From NCBI RefSeq assembly GCF_040545875.1, contig NZ_JBEPMR010000010.1: a stretch of 64,000 nt of DNA; one strand, written 5' to 3'. Position numbers and translations under genes: made by a program. Source of the stretch: Faecalicatena_A orotica. Its GTDB lineage: Bacteria; Bacillota; Clostridia; Lachnospirales; Lachnospiraceae. The notes below the pieces were generated by a model that was not told the DNA's origin, searched no databases, and was given only the letters and a program-made list of their open reading frames with translations. Of the stretch, positions 44,080-52,610 are shown in pieces (position 1 is the first letter of the stretch; every line of letters starts with the position of its first letter).

Positions 44080-44134
44080 CTATTCCTGATTCTTAAGGCT
44101 GTCTTCGTATACATATTTATAATGCAGGCATGAA

Positions 44135-44458
44135 TTAATCCAGATGGTAGACCTCTTCCATCTCAGCCCACCATTCGCCTTCTTTTCTTCCGTCAAGCGG
44201 CTGCTGGAAAGGCATCACCAGATCCCACCATTCCTGTGTCTTAGGGTCTGCGGCCATTTTTGCCATGTCTGCCTCATAATCGTCGCCGGTATACTCATAA
44301 TAGGAGAACAATAATTCACCAAAGTTATAAATGGAATAGTTCGACAGGTTACACTCTTTGATCATGGCGTTGATCTCGGGCCATATATTTGCATGATGAT
44401 ATTTGTATTCATCTAATTTTTCTTTTTTCACTCCAATTATGGAACCATATCTCTGCAT
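44135..44458 (-). CDS. L-rhamnose mutarotase-family protein
   Basis: The 107-residue protein begins MQRYGSIIGVKKEKLDEYKYHHANIWPEI, with the conserved His21-His22 region, and has FSYYEYTGDDYEADMAKM and WWAEMEEVYHLD, matching RhaM. RhaM interconverts alpha and beta pyranose anomers of rhamnose or related 6-deoxy sugars. It is the last gene of the operon, 11 bp after the URO-D gene, implying that the imported sugar is rhamnose-like. Confidence 0.92.
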   Translation of the reverse strand: MQRYGSIIGVKKEKLDEYKYHHANIWPEINAMIKECNLSNYSIYNFGELLFSYYEYTGDDYEADMAKMAADPKTQEWWDLVMPFQQPLDGRKEGEWWAEMEEVYHLD

Positions 44459-44469
44459 TGCTGCACCTC

Positions 44470-45507
44470 CTAATATACTTTTTGTGCTTCTTCAAATAAT
44501 GCATGGATGTTTGCAGGAGGAACGTCCGGCATAACTGCCTCATGGCTTGGGGATATAATCAGTCCTGTCGGGAATATGGTACGCAGTTCTTTTACTTTGT
44601 TACGCACATCCTCCGGGCTTCCGTTTACCAGCAGGTCCTGTGTATCTACGCCTCCGCAGAAGGATACTTTGTCACCGAATTTTTCTTTCAGGCTTTCCGG
44701 TTCCATGCCTGCAGCCAGTGCCTGAATCGGATGTACGATATCCACGCCTGCTTCAATCAGGTCCGGAATAATATCGGCGATTGATCCGCAGGAGTGATAG
44801 ATTACTTTTACACCATAACTGTGTGCCTGTTCCACCAGTCGTTTACAGCCCGGGATAATGAAACGGCGGACCATGTCCGGAGAAAGCATCAGCCCCCTCT
44901 GGCTTCCCATGTCGTTGCCGATCAGTACGGCGTCCAGTCTGCCCTTTGTGGCTTCAAAGAAAATTTTATTTGCTTTCAGGTAGAAATCCATGATCTTCTC
45001 GTCAACAGCCTCGTAAATCTCCGGATTTGCAATCATGTTCATTAAGGCTGTCTCCATACCGAAAGCCGCGCACGTATCCTGAAAATGTGCAGACCATAAC
45101 ATGCCTAAAGTCACTTTATCGTCGGGAGCTGCCTCTACACGGCGTCTGCACTCTTCGACGTCAATATATTCCGCCGGGTCCGGCCATTTAAAGAAATCCA
45201 GATCTTCCAGCTCCTCCGCATCTTTAAAGCATCCGTCAGCGGTCAGCGTGCGGTCTTCTGCATCCACATTTCCGTCCATATACCAGTCAAATGCAGCATA
45301 AATGGCACTTGCCGTCGGTGATTGATATGGAACTTCCACCGCATAGAAATCATCCCCTACCGCCAGTTTTAACTCATGCATATTCTTAACACCATAGTAC
45401 TCAAATAATGCCGGCTGTGCATAGATATCCGGCATACCGAGCCATGCTGCGGGGCGGTCTACCGGTTTCCTCTCAACCGTTGCCAAAAAACGTTCTTTAC
45501 TGTTCAT
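44470..45507 (-). CDS. Uroporphyrinogen decarboxylase/MtaA-family methyltransferase-like protein
   Basis: The 345-residue protein has the URO-D barrel fold with the zinc pattern of methylcobamide:CoM methyltransferases: VIYHSCGSIADIIPDL (His-x-Cys) and VSFCGGVDTQ (second Cys). It lacks the RxNP/QxxR pattern start typical of HemE. It is placed between the ABC binding protein and the mutarotase, and is similar in order and motif to the protein at 51335. It may transfer a methyl group from a methylated substrate; no corrinoid protein is nearby. Confidence 0.88.
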   Translation of the reverse strand: MNSKERFLATVERKPVDRPAAWLGMPDIYAQPALFEYYGVKNMHELKLAVGDDFYAVEVPYQSPTASAIYAAFDWYMDGNVDAEDRTLTADGCFKDAEELEDLDFFKWPDPAEYIDVEECRRRVEAAPDDKVTLGMLWSAHFQDTCAAFGMETALMNMIANPEIYEAVDEKIMDFYLKANKIFFEATKGRLDAVLIGNDMGSQRGLMLSPDMVRRFIIPGCKRLVEQAHSYGVKVIYHSCGSIADIIPDLIEAGVDIVHPIQALAAGMEPESLKEKFGDKVSFCGGVDTQDLLVNGSPEDVRNKVKELRTIFPTGLIISPSHEAVMPDVPPANIHALFEEAQKVY

Positions 45508-45526
45508 CTGTCTCTCCTTTTTACAA

Positions 45527-45562
45527 GACAGGCGGAAGCTTTACTGCCGGCCTCCGCCCGTC
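45527..45562 (-). other. Intercistronic GC-rich hairpin
   Basis: GACGGGCGGAGGC pairs with GCTTCCGCCTGTC (11 of 13) on the minus strand between the binding-protein and URO-D genes. No U-run follows, so it more likely protects the upstream mRNA or slows downstream transcription. Confidence 0.5.
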
Positions 45563-45596
45563 CGCCCATTCTTTTTATGCTGCTTCGCTCAATTGC

Positions 45597-46838
45597 CTAC
45601 CACTGGCAAGGAAGGTACTCTTCTACATTGTCAGCTCCGATGATGTCTGTTCCGATATAAGATACTCTTTCGATATCTTCACCGTTAAAGTACTCGGATA
45701 CTGTTCTTACTGCCAGACCTGCATCTGCCTGACATGACTGGTAGCTTGCATATTTCAGTTCGCCGCTCTGGATGAGCTCTGCACCCTGTTTGGACATACC
45801 TGCTGCCACGATCAGGATATCTTCACGCCCTGCTGCCTTGCAGGCCTCTGTTGCTCCTATTGCCTGGTCAGAATCATCTGCGAGAACGATTGCATTCAGA
45901 TCTTTTCCATATTTTGTGATCCAGTCTGAAACAACCTGTTTTACAGCAGAAGCTTCGAATCCCGGTGACTGTACGTCAAGAGATTTGATGTCAGGATATT
46001 CTTCTGCTAATGTGGACATTGGTCCGAATGTACGTGCATAATATGGTGATGTTCCTACATTATGTGTGATGTAGGCAACGCCGCCCTTTCCTCCGAGTTC
46101 CTCACCAAGCTTGCTTGCAAGGTTTCTCATCTGGTACCAGTCGTTCGGTCCTGTGTAAGCTAAGATGTTGTTCATTGCGTCAGCTTCCGGAAGTGTATTG
46201 CTGCAGAATGCAGGAATACCGGCTTTTGTGATCTTCTTGAACTGCTGTCCCGCATGGTCAGCACTTACAGGAATAACTACGATAGCATCCGGCTGCTCAT
46301 TGATAGCCTGGTCAATATATCCGTCCTGCGTGGACTGGTCCCAGTTCGGATCATATACGTCACAAGTCATTCCAACTGCTTCACAAGCTTCCTCAAAAGC
46401 TTCCTGATAACATGTTGTCCATGCATGGGCGCCATGTACGATCAGGATTACGTGTTTGCCCTTCTGTCCGTCAGCCGGAGATTCCGGGAATCTTGAGTCA
46501 GCTTCTGAATCCCAGTCCAGATATTCATAATAATGCCACTTGTTCATGTCGGAATCATCCAGTTTTTCCAGTGCTTCTGCATCACCTTCTGCTTCCGGTA
46601 CGTCGAAAGTTGTTCCTTCCGCCATCATCTGGTGGTTGTCCGTCGTCTGAATGTCATCGATTGCTTTCTGCAGCAATTCCTTTGATTCTGCCAGATTGTC
46701 CCCGCCTGAAGAAGAATCCTCCGATGAAGCTTTCTTGTCATCCTTTGAGTCTGAGCCGCTGTTTCCGCATCCTGTGAGACATAAGGTACTCACCAGCATC
46801 GTTCCGGCAAGCATAACTGCTAAATACTTTTTGAACAT
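45597..46838 (-). CDS. Sugar-binding lipoprotein (type I periplasmic-binding fold) of Rbs-type importer
   Basis: The 413-residue protein has a lipoprotein signal (MFKKYLAVMLAGTMLVSTLCLTGCG) followed by a long spacer of about 90 residues (KELLQKAIDDIQTTDNHQMM...) before the sugar-binding fold (KHVILIVHGAHAWTTCYQEAFEEAC, QPDAIVVIPVSADHA, AIVLADDSDQAIGATEA). The spacer is longer than usual. ATG 46838 has AAAGGAGG before it; upstream frame to 46910 is not used. It precedes the URO-D gene. Confidence 0.93.
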   Translation of the reverse strand: MFKKYLAVMLAGTMLVSTLCLTGCGNSGSDSKDDKKASSEDSSSGGDNLAESKELLQKAIDDIQTTDNHQMMAEGTTFDVPEAEGDAEALEKLDDSDMNKWHYYEYLDWDSEADSRFPESPADGQKGKHVILIVHGAHAWTTCYQEAFEEACEAVGMTCDVYDPNWDQSTQDGYIDQAINEQPDAIVVIPVSADHAGQQFKKITKAGIPAFCSNTLPEADAMNNILAYTGPNDWYQMRNLASKLGEELGGKGGVAYITHNVGTSPYYARTFGPMSTLAEEYPDIKSLDVQSPGFEASAVKQVVSDWITKYGKDLNAIVLADDSDQAIGATEACKAAGREDILIVAAGMSKQGAELIQSGELKYASYQSCQADAGLAVRTVSEYFNGEDIERVSYIGTDIIGADNVEEYLPCQW

Positions 46839-46960
46839 TTTTCTTTCCTCCTTTTGTTTGTTTATTAAAAACATGTCCCGCATGTTTCTAATCCATATAA
46901 CCCCCTGCATCTTTTATTTCTGACGGGGCCTTCCCCTGATCCTAAAGCACCCGTTGAAAT

Positions 46961-47986
46961 TTAGTGTGATTTTCCGAGTTCTTTCAAGGCTTCTTTATGC
47001 AGGTTGGGTCTTGTGCCAACCGTCTTGTTCCTGTTATATAAAGCGATTGTTTCGTAGACGATACATCCGATCAGTATCGCGGCGATTACAAGCACCTGGA
47101 TCTCTGTTTTCTTAAAGATCGCCTTCAGAAGTGCGATTGCAACCAGTGAAACCCATGTCCATATGACACTTCCTTTACCGCCATTGATTGCGGTTCCGCC
47201 GATGATGGTAGCGGTCAGGGCGATCATAAGAGGGCTGATTCCTTTCTCACCCATTGTGATTCCGGCCGTTCCTGAGTAAATTCCGTTCAGCGCCCCGCCC
47301 AGTGCACATGCTGCGGAAGAAATGACGAATGCCATTGTTGTCACGCCGTCGCTCTTGATTCCTGCCAGCCATGCCGTCTCAAGGTTGCCGCCGATCATGT
47401 ATACGTTGCGGCCGAATCTTGTGTAGCGCAGTACGATCATGACGATGAACACAACCAGTGTTGTAATCAGGAAATAGGTGGAAAACGGCAGGAAACCAAC
47501 CGGTGTGTCATTCAGCACATCACTGAATGCATAATCTTTTCCGATACTGAGTTCTTCACCACCTGTGTAGATATACATGGAGCCTTTTAATACGAACTGC
47601 ATACCCAGCGTTGCGATAAAGGAGTGTATCTTTAACTTTGTAACGAGGAAGCCGTTGATGCATCCTACCAAAACGCCGGCCAGTGTTGCAATCAGAATAC
47701 ATACGGCCCAGGGCAGTCCCTGGTCACCGTGCAGACCGAGGCAGAGCAGGGCTGCAAACGTGGACATATACATAATCGTAAGGTCCATGTGCCCGGCGAT
47801 CATACATACTGTAAACCCAAGTCCCAGCCAGATTACAAGGCTTCCGTTTCCCGTAGCGGCACTAATGTTGTACATGGTGTAAAAATTATCTACAAAAAGA
47901 CCAATTATCAATATCAGAGCCAGGAAAAGATAAGATCTGTTTTCATTAATTAAGTTTGCACTAATTTTAATCTTCTTATTTTTCAT
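46961..47986 (-). CDS. Rbs-type sugar ABC transporter permease
   Basis: The 341-residue protein has eight to ten membrane helices and the BPD_transp_2 motifs AGHMDLTIMYMSTFAALLCL and GTAINGGKGSVIWTWVS. It shares its first base with the stop of the preceding permease. It pairs with the 47986-49035 permease as a heterodimer. Confidence 0.94.
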   Translation of the reverse strand: MKNKKIKISANLINENRSYLFLALILIIGLFVDNFYTMYNISAATGNGSLVIWLGLGFTVCMIAGHMDLTIMYMSTFAALLCLGLHGDQGLPWAVCILIATLAGVLVGCINGFLVTKLKIHSFIATLGMQFVLKGSMYIYTGGEELSIGKDYAFSDVLNDTPVGFLPFSTYFLITTLVVFIVMIVLRYTRFGRNVYMIGGNLETAWLAGIKSDGVTTMAFVISSAACALGGALNGIYSGTAGITMGEKGISPLMIALTATIIGGTAINGGKGSVIWTWVSLVAIALLKAIFKKTEIQVLVIAAILIGCIVYETIALYNRNKTVGTRPNLHKEALKELGKSH

Positions 47987-49035
47987 TATGCTCTACCCAA
48001 CTTTCTGTTAGAATATGTGTTCAGCCATACAATGAACAGGAAGACAAGTCCCTGTACCAGGTACTTTTCATATGTTCCCAGACCGATCCAGGAGAGGATA
48101 TTGTTTAGGATTCCATATGCAAGCACGCCCCCGAAGGTCCCGACTACCGAGCCTTTTCCTCCGTTTAAGAGACATCCTCCGAGAAGGACGGCTGTCAGAC
48201 ATGAGAAATCATATCCTGTCCCGTTTTCATAGGAAGCGGTCTTACGCAATGCTGCGAAGAAGATTCCCCCTATGGATGCACAGACTCCGTTGATGATATA
48301 CGCCGTTACGAGCGTCTTTGTACAATTGATTCCGGAAAACTTCGCTACTTCGTAGTTCGTTCCGATCAGTTTCAGCTTCTGTCCAAATTTTGTCTTGGAA
48401 TGAATGAACCATGCAATCACCATCATCACGATCATGACGATTGCCATCAGGGAAATGTATTTCCCAATGTAGGTCCTTGCTATAGAGAAGAATGTATTAG
48501 CCGCATTCTGTGCGAATTCTGTATCCTTTGCAACTTTATCTGCATAAAGCTGTTTTCCTTCCCAGATAACTCTTACGATACCGGAAAGCAGCAGGTTGAA
48601 CCCCCATGTCCAGATGATCGGGTTCGCCCTGAACTTTCCGATCATGAATCCGTTGACAAGGCCAATCAGTGCACCTGACAGGATACCAATCAGAATTGCA
48701 ACAGGGAATCCGAAGTTGATGGTCTGCACTGCCATCATGCCTCCTACCGCCATTGTCAGTGGGATGGACATGTCTGTCATGTTGCCGGAATATGTAATAA
48801 AGATCAAGCCTGAACTGACCATGCCGATCAGGGCAACCGCTTCCAGAATAGACTGGATATTGCTGGCTGCAAAAAATGTTCCTTTCGAAACAATCAGGCC
48901 GATAATGATCAGAGCTACGACTACAACATAGATTCCCAATTTATTGAAAATGAGACTGAACTTATTGATTTCCGTCTTTCTGGTATCTACTTTTGGAGTG
49001 TTTGTATTTGGATTTTTATTTATTTGTTCTGACAT
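47986..49035 (-). CDS. Rbs-type sugar ABC transporter permease
   Basis: The 349-residue protein shows the same family (SGNMTDMSIPLTMAVGGMMAVQT, LLGGCLLNGGKGSVVGTFGGVLA). It overlaps the end of the ATPase gene by 16 bp. The N-terminal 20 residues are polar (MSEQINKNPNTNTPKVDTRK). Confidence 0.94.
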   Translation of the reverse strand: MSEQINKNPNTNTPKVDTRKTEINKFSLIFNKLGIYVVVVALIIIGLIVSKGTFFAASNIQSILEAVALIGMVSSGLIFITYSGNMTDMSIPLTMAVGGMMAVQTINFGFPVAILIGILSGALIGLVNGFMIGKFRANPIIWTWGFNLLLSGIVRVIWEGKQLYADKVAKDTEFAQNAANTFFSIARTYIGKYISLMAIVMIVMMVIAWFIHSKTKFGQKLKLIGTNYEVAKFSGINCTKTLVTAYIINGVCASIGGIFFAALRKTASYENGTGYDFSCLTAVLLGGCLLNGGKGSVVGTFGGVLAYGILNNILSWIGLGTYEKYLVQGLVFLFIVWLNTYSNRKLGRA

Positions 49036-50558
49036 GATACGTACTCACCCTCCCCATTTGCTGCAATCAACAGTGCGTTTTCGTTAATTCCTTCTTTCGG
49101 AATTTCACCGATGATATGCCCTTCTCTTAAAATAACTGCACGGTCACATAAACCTACTACCTCAGGCAGGTCACTGGAAAGAAGAATACATGCATTTCCC
49201 TGGGAAACGTATCTCTTCACAGCATCATGGATAACCTGTTTTGCATTGACGTCAACACCTCGTGTAGGTTCATCCAGAATCAGAATATCTACGTCCGCCG
49301 CCAGCCATTTTGCCATCAGCACTTTCTGCTGGTTACCACCGGAGAAGCTGTTTACCAGTCTGTCCCTGTCTGCCGGGTATACACTCATTTCATTGATTCT
49401 CTCATCGACAAGGTCATTCTGCTTCTTTGCCTGATAAAGGATTCCGGGCCCACATTTATCAATAATGCATGCCGTCACATTGTCGGACACAGTCTGCGGA
49501 AGCGCCAGACCTACGACTTTTCTGTCTTCTGTCAGATATCCGAGGCCGCCCCTGATAGACTCTCCGAGGTCTTTGAAATGAACTTCTTTGCCGTGGATAT
49601 ATACCTTGCCCCCGTCGGTCTTGTCAACGCCTGTCAGGCCTCTTGCGATTTCTGTTCTTCCGGATCCTGCCAGTCCGCAGATGGCGAGTACTTCTCCTTT
49701 ATGGAGGTTGAAGTTAATATGGTGGAAAAATCCCCACCTTGTAAAATCTTCTACCCGTAACACTTCTTCATCTGTTACCATGCTCTTGTGGTCAGCGTAA
49801 AAGCTTTTTACCGGTTCACCGACCATGCATTCAACGAGCTGTTCTGTATTAGTCTCCGTAATCGGGAAGGAATCTACCAGCTTTCCGTCCCTCATGACCG
49901 TTACCATATCGGCTATTTCAAAAATCTCTCCCAGATGATGGGAAATATATACGATGGCCAGCCCCTGTTCTTTCAGGTTTCTCACGATGTCAAACAGCCT
50001 GTTGACTTCCTCGCTGGACAGCGCACTTGTGGGCTCATCCATAACAAGTATCTTAGGTTCGAAGCCCAGTACCTTTGCAATCTCTACCAGCTGTGCATCA
50101 CACTGGCTGATCTCGGATACATCCAGCGTCGGGTCGATATCATCCAGACCCACACGGTGGAGCAGTTTTTTCGCCTCCTCAATCGCCTTTGCCTTGTCGA
50201 TAAACAATGCATTCTTCTTCGGAAGACGTCCAACCAGAAGGTTCTCATAAATAGAAATTCTTCTTGCAAGAGACAGTTCCTGATATACCATTCCAATTCC
50301 ATATTCTCTGGCGAGATTCGGTGTATGCACCTCTCTCTTTTCCCCGTCAATATAAATCTCTCCTGTGTAGTCATTAAAAAGTCCGGCGAGCATTTTCATC
50401 AGAGTTGATTTACCAGCTCCATTCTCACCCATGAGGGCATGTACCTCCCCTGCTCTCACTCGGAAATCGACCTGATCTACAGCCAATGTTCCGGGAAACC
50501 TTTTGGACACTTTTCTCATGTCCAATGCATACGCTTCATTTTTAGATGCGTTACCCAT
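49020..50558 (-). CDS. Sugar ABC transporter ATP-binding protein (RbsA/MglA type, two ABC domains)
   Basis: The 512-residue protein has two nucleotide-binding domains: Walker A GENGAGKSTLMK, signature and Walker B ILVMDEPTSAL in the first, and GLAGSGRTEIARG, NSFSGGNQQKVLMAKWLA and ILILDEPTRGVDV in the second. The second P-loop is degenerate (Gly-Arg-Thr), which is usual for this family. ATG 50558 has AAAGGAGC; the frame open to 50633 lacks such a site. It energises the two following permeases. Confidence 0.96.
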   Translation of the reverse strand: MGNASKNEAYALDMRKVSKRFPGTLAVDQVDFRVRAGEVHALMGENGAGKSTLMKMLAGLFNDYTGEIYIDGEKREVHTPNLAREYGIGMVYQELSLARRISIYENLLVGRLPKKNALFIDKAKAIEEAKKLLHRVGLDDIDPTLDVSEISQCDAQLVEIAKVLGFEPKILVMDEPTSALSSEEVNRLFDIVRNLKEQGLAIVYISHHLGEIFEIADMVTVMRDGKLVDSFPITETNTEQLVECMVGEPVKSFYADHKSMVTDEEVLRVEDFTRWGFFHHINFNLHKGEVLAICGLAGSGRTEIARGLTGVDKTDGGKVYIHGKEVHFKDLGESIRGGLGYLTEDRKVVGLALPQTVSDNVTACIIDKCGPGILYQAKKQNDLVDERINEMSVYPADRDRLVNSFSGGNQQKVLMAKWLAADVDILILDEPTRGVDVNAKQVIHDAVKRYVSQGNACILLSSDLPEVVGLCDRAVILREGHIIGEIPKEGINENALLIAANGEGEYVSCQNK

Positions 50559-50677
50559 GCTGATTGCTCCTTTCGTATAGCGCTTGTGACGTATCGGAAC
50601 CGATACGCTATTTATTGATTTCTCCGCCGGCAAAGCCCATCACATAATTGTGACGCTTCACCGCGGCTGCATCCGGG

Positions 50678-51316
50678 TTAATTCAGAACTTCCCTCACCT
50701 TTTCGGCAAATGCCTTTCCAAGTCTTTCATGATATTGCGGCTCCATGTGGACCCCGTCCTTTGTGGAAGCCTCCCCGTACTGTGCCGCATCCATGTAATG
50801 AAGTCCGTTCGCTTCTGCAAACGCTTTGTATGCCTTTGCAAAACCCAGCGACCGCTCATAGGCGCCGTCCCCAAACATATCATAGAAGAGTACATTGTCC
50901 CTATATGCCGGATTGATCAGGATCGGTGACACAAGCAGCACTTCCGGTTTTTTGCCGTCCATCGGCACTGTCTTAAGCACATCCAGATAGCGTCCAAATC
51001 CAAAGGCAATCGTCTCCGGATTCACTGCAAACCTTGCCTTTAAGTCATTGGTTCCCAGCATCAGGATGATCAGGTCAAGAGGCGACTGCGAGTCGCAGCA
51101 GGGTGCGAAATAGGTGATTCCGGCAAGTCTTCCTTCCACTACATCGTCGTGTACAGAAGTCCGCCCGTTATAACCTTCCTCAATCACCTGGTAATCCTCC
51201 CCGAGTTCCCTCTGAAGGACACCTGTCCAGCGTACATCCTGCGGGTGCCTTGCACTGTCTCCGGGAATTGCCCCCCATGTATTCGAATCTCCAAAGCATA
51301 ATATCCTTTTTTTCAT
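50678..51316 (-). CDS. SGNH/GDSL-family hydrolase (esterase)
   Basis: The 212-residue protein has the four SGNH blocks: ILCFGDSNTWG (Ser11), Gly in the second block, LMLGTNDLK, and DGVHM with the catalytic Asp-His pair. No signal peptide, so it acts inside. It likely removes an acyl group from the imported sugar. It is 19 bp after the URO-D gene and 120 bp before the ATPase gene. Confidence 0.92.
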   Translation of the reverse strand: MKKRILCFGDSNTWGAIPGDSARHPQDVRWTGVLQRELGEDYQVIEEGYNGRTSVHDDVVEGRLAGITYFAPCCDSQSPLDLIILMLGTNDLKARFAVNPETIAFGFGRYLDVLKTVPMDGKKPEVLLVSPILINPAYRDNVLFYDMFGDGAYERSLGFAKAYKAFAEANGLHYMDAAQYGEASTKDGVHMEPQYHERLGKAFAEKVREVLN

Positions 51317-51334
51317 AAACAGCTCTCCTTACGA

Positions 51335-52399
51335 TTACATGAATTTCTTACGCGCATCATACAGCGCGATGATATTTTCCACTGGGACATCGCCTTCAAA
51401 ATCCTGACTCGGTCCCAGAATATATCCGCCGTTTACATTCATCGTCTCGATAATGTACTCTGTTTCTCTCCGGACCTCCTCCGGTGTACCAAACGGGAGC
51501 AGGCGCTGGGTGTCCACACCTCCCTGAAAGCAAATCTGGTCTCCAAAATCCCTTTTCAGAGAATCTACCTCCATCCCCTTCACCTTCTGGATCGGCTCGA
51601 GTCCGTCTGCGCCACAGTCGATCAGGTTCGGAATAATCGGCCTGACCGCGCCGCAGGAATGCTGGAGATAGTAACATCCGTATTTATGGGCAAGCTGTAC
51701 AAGCTTTTTTGTATTCTCTGCGAAATATTCGTCCCACATCTGTGGGCTGAACAACAGGCTGATCTGTGTCCCGTAGTCATCACACGGCCGGATCAGGTCG
51801 ATTGCCCCATCCCCTGCTTCAAACATCCTCTCGTACAGTTCCATGTAAAAATCACTGTAACGGTTCAGCATCGCCTTGACGAGGTCCGGTTCATCAGCCA
51901 TAAGCATATAAAACTGTTCCGCCGGGTACATTTCCAGAAATACCTGATAAGGTCCCGGCCATCCGATGCGTATCGCCTTATCTTTATGCTTATCACAGAA
52001 CCGCTTTACCGCCTCATAATCGAAGTCATCCGGGTCCGGCCAGTCATGGAAAGCGAGGAAATCCTCCATCGTCTCCACATGCTGCATCGGCCGCCAGATC
52101 GTGTGATTGTTGTACTCCACACCATTCCATTTTTCCACATACCGCTGCCCGAAGGGGTGCGTATGTACGACCTCCCCGTTTGCATTCACATAATCGGGCT
52201 TTTTATTTCCGATGTATGGCGGAATATCCATAATCCTCGTATCAATTTCCAGAATATCCATGACTTCATCCTGAGTCTCAACCCGGAAATATTCTTTCAT
52301 CTTGTCCCAGGCAGTCTCAACCGCCTGCATTGTAGCAGGGACACGGTCAGGAGTTTTGTGTTCAAATGCCGCCCTGACGCGTTCTTTACTTGTCATCAT
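51335..52399 (-). CDS. Uroporphyrinogen decarboxylase/MtaA-family methyltransferase-like protein
   Basis: The 354-residue protein starts MMTSKERVRAAFEHKTPDRVPATMQ, with the URO-D barrel and the zinc site QHSCGAVRPIIPNL and ICFQGGVDTQRLL. It resembles the protein at 44470 and is probably a paralogue within the same operon. GGGAGGG precedes ATG 52399 (a second ATG at 52396 is equally possible). It is the first gene after the 26-bp palindrome at 52478. Confidence 0.88.
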   Translation of the reverse strand: MMTSKERVRAAFEHKTPDRVPATMQAVETAWDKMKEYFRVETQDEVMDILEIDTRIMDIPPYIGNKKPDYVNANGEVVHTHPFGQRYVEKWNGVEYNNHTIWRPMQHVETMEDFLAFHDWPDPDDFDYEAVKRFCDKHKDKAIRIGWPGPYQVFLEMYPAEQFYMLMADEPDLVKAMLNRYSDFYMELYERMFEAGDGAIDLIRPCDDYGTQISLLFSPQMWDEYFAENTKKLVQLAHKYGCYYLQHSCGAVRPIIPNLIDCGADGLEPIQKVKGMEVDSLKRDFGDQICFQGGVDTQRLLPFGTPEEVRRETEYIIETMNVNGGYILGPSQDFEGDVPVENIIALYDARKKFM

Positions 52400-52477
52400 C
52401 CCGATCCCTCCCTTACGTCCTTTACTTGATAAGTCCATTATAGAGAGGTGGAATAGTAAATTCAATTAAAATTAAAT

Positions 52478-52503
52478 TTTAAATTTAAACGTTTAAATTT
52501 AAA
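52478..52503. promoter_or_regulatory. 26-bp perfect palindrome, probable LacI-type operator
   Basis: The palindrome is perfect over 13 bp per arm, centred on CG at 52490/52491 (core TTTAAACGTTTAAA). LacI-family proteins bind such CG-centred palindromes, and a LacI-family gene lies at 55119. It is 78 bp upstream of the URO-D gene at 52399 and so likely governs the operon. Confidence 0.75.
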
Positions 52504-52610
52504 TCATGCTAAAAATGTAGGAGTTGTAACACTATTTAAGAAGTTTAGAAGAACACCTTTAGAAGAGACAAATGGGGGGCAGATGCTGTTCCATATGCCC
52601 CCAAAACAGA

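Larger units (their letters stand above)
43385..44134. other. 750-bp non-coding region with an orphan promoter and terminator
   Basis: No convincing gene is visible. Minus-strand TTGACA (43906-43911), 17 bp, TATTCT (43883-43888) forms a good promoter. About 390 bp downstream a perfect 11-bp stem AAAATAGCTTT / AAAGCTATTTT (43458-43495) could terminate. Between them are only tiny frames, such as 35 basic residues (MIRTERWRNYHNDEKVMREV...) and an AGGAGG with no start codon. It could be a regulatory RNA, the WYL leader, or a decayed gene. The plus-strand frame at 43515-43718 is hydrophobic but has no ribosome site. Confidence 0.5.
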
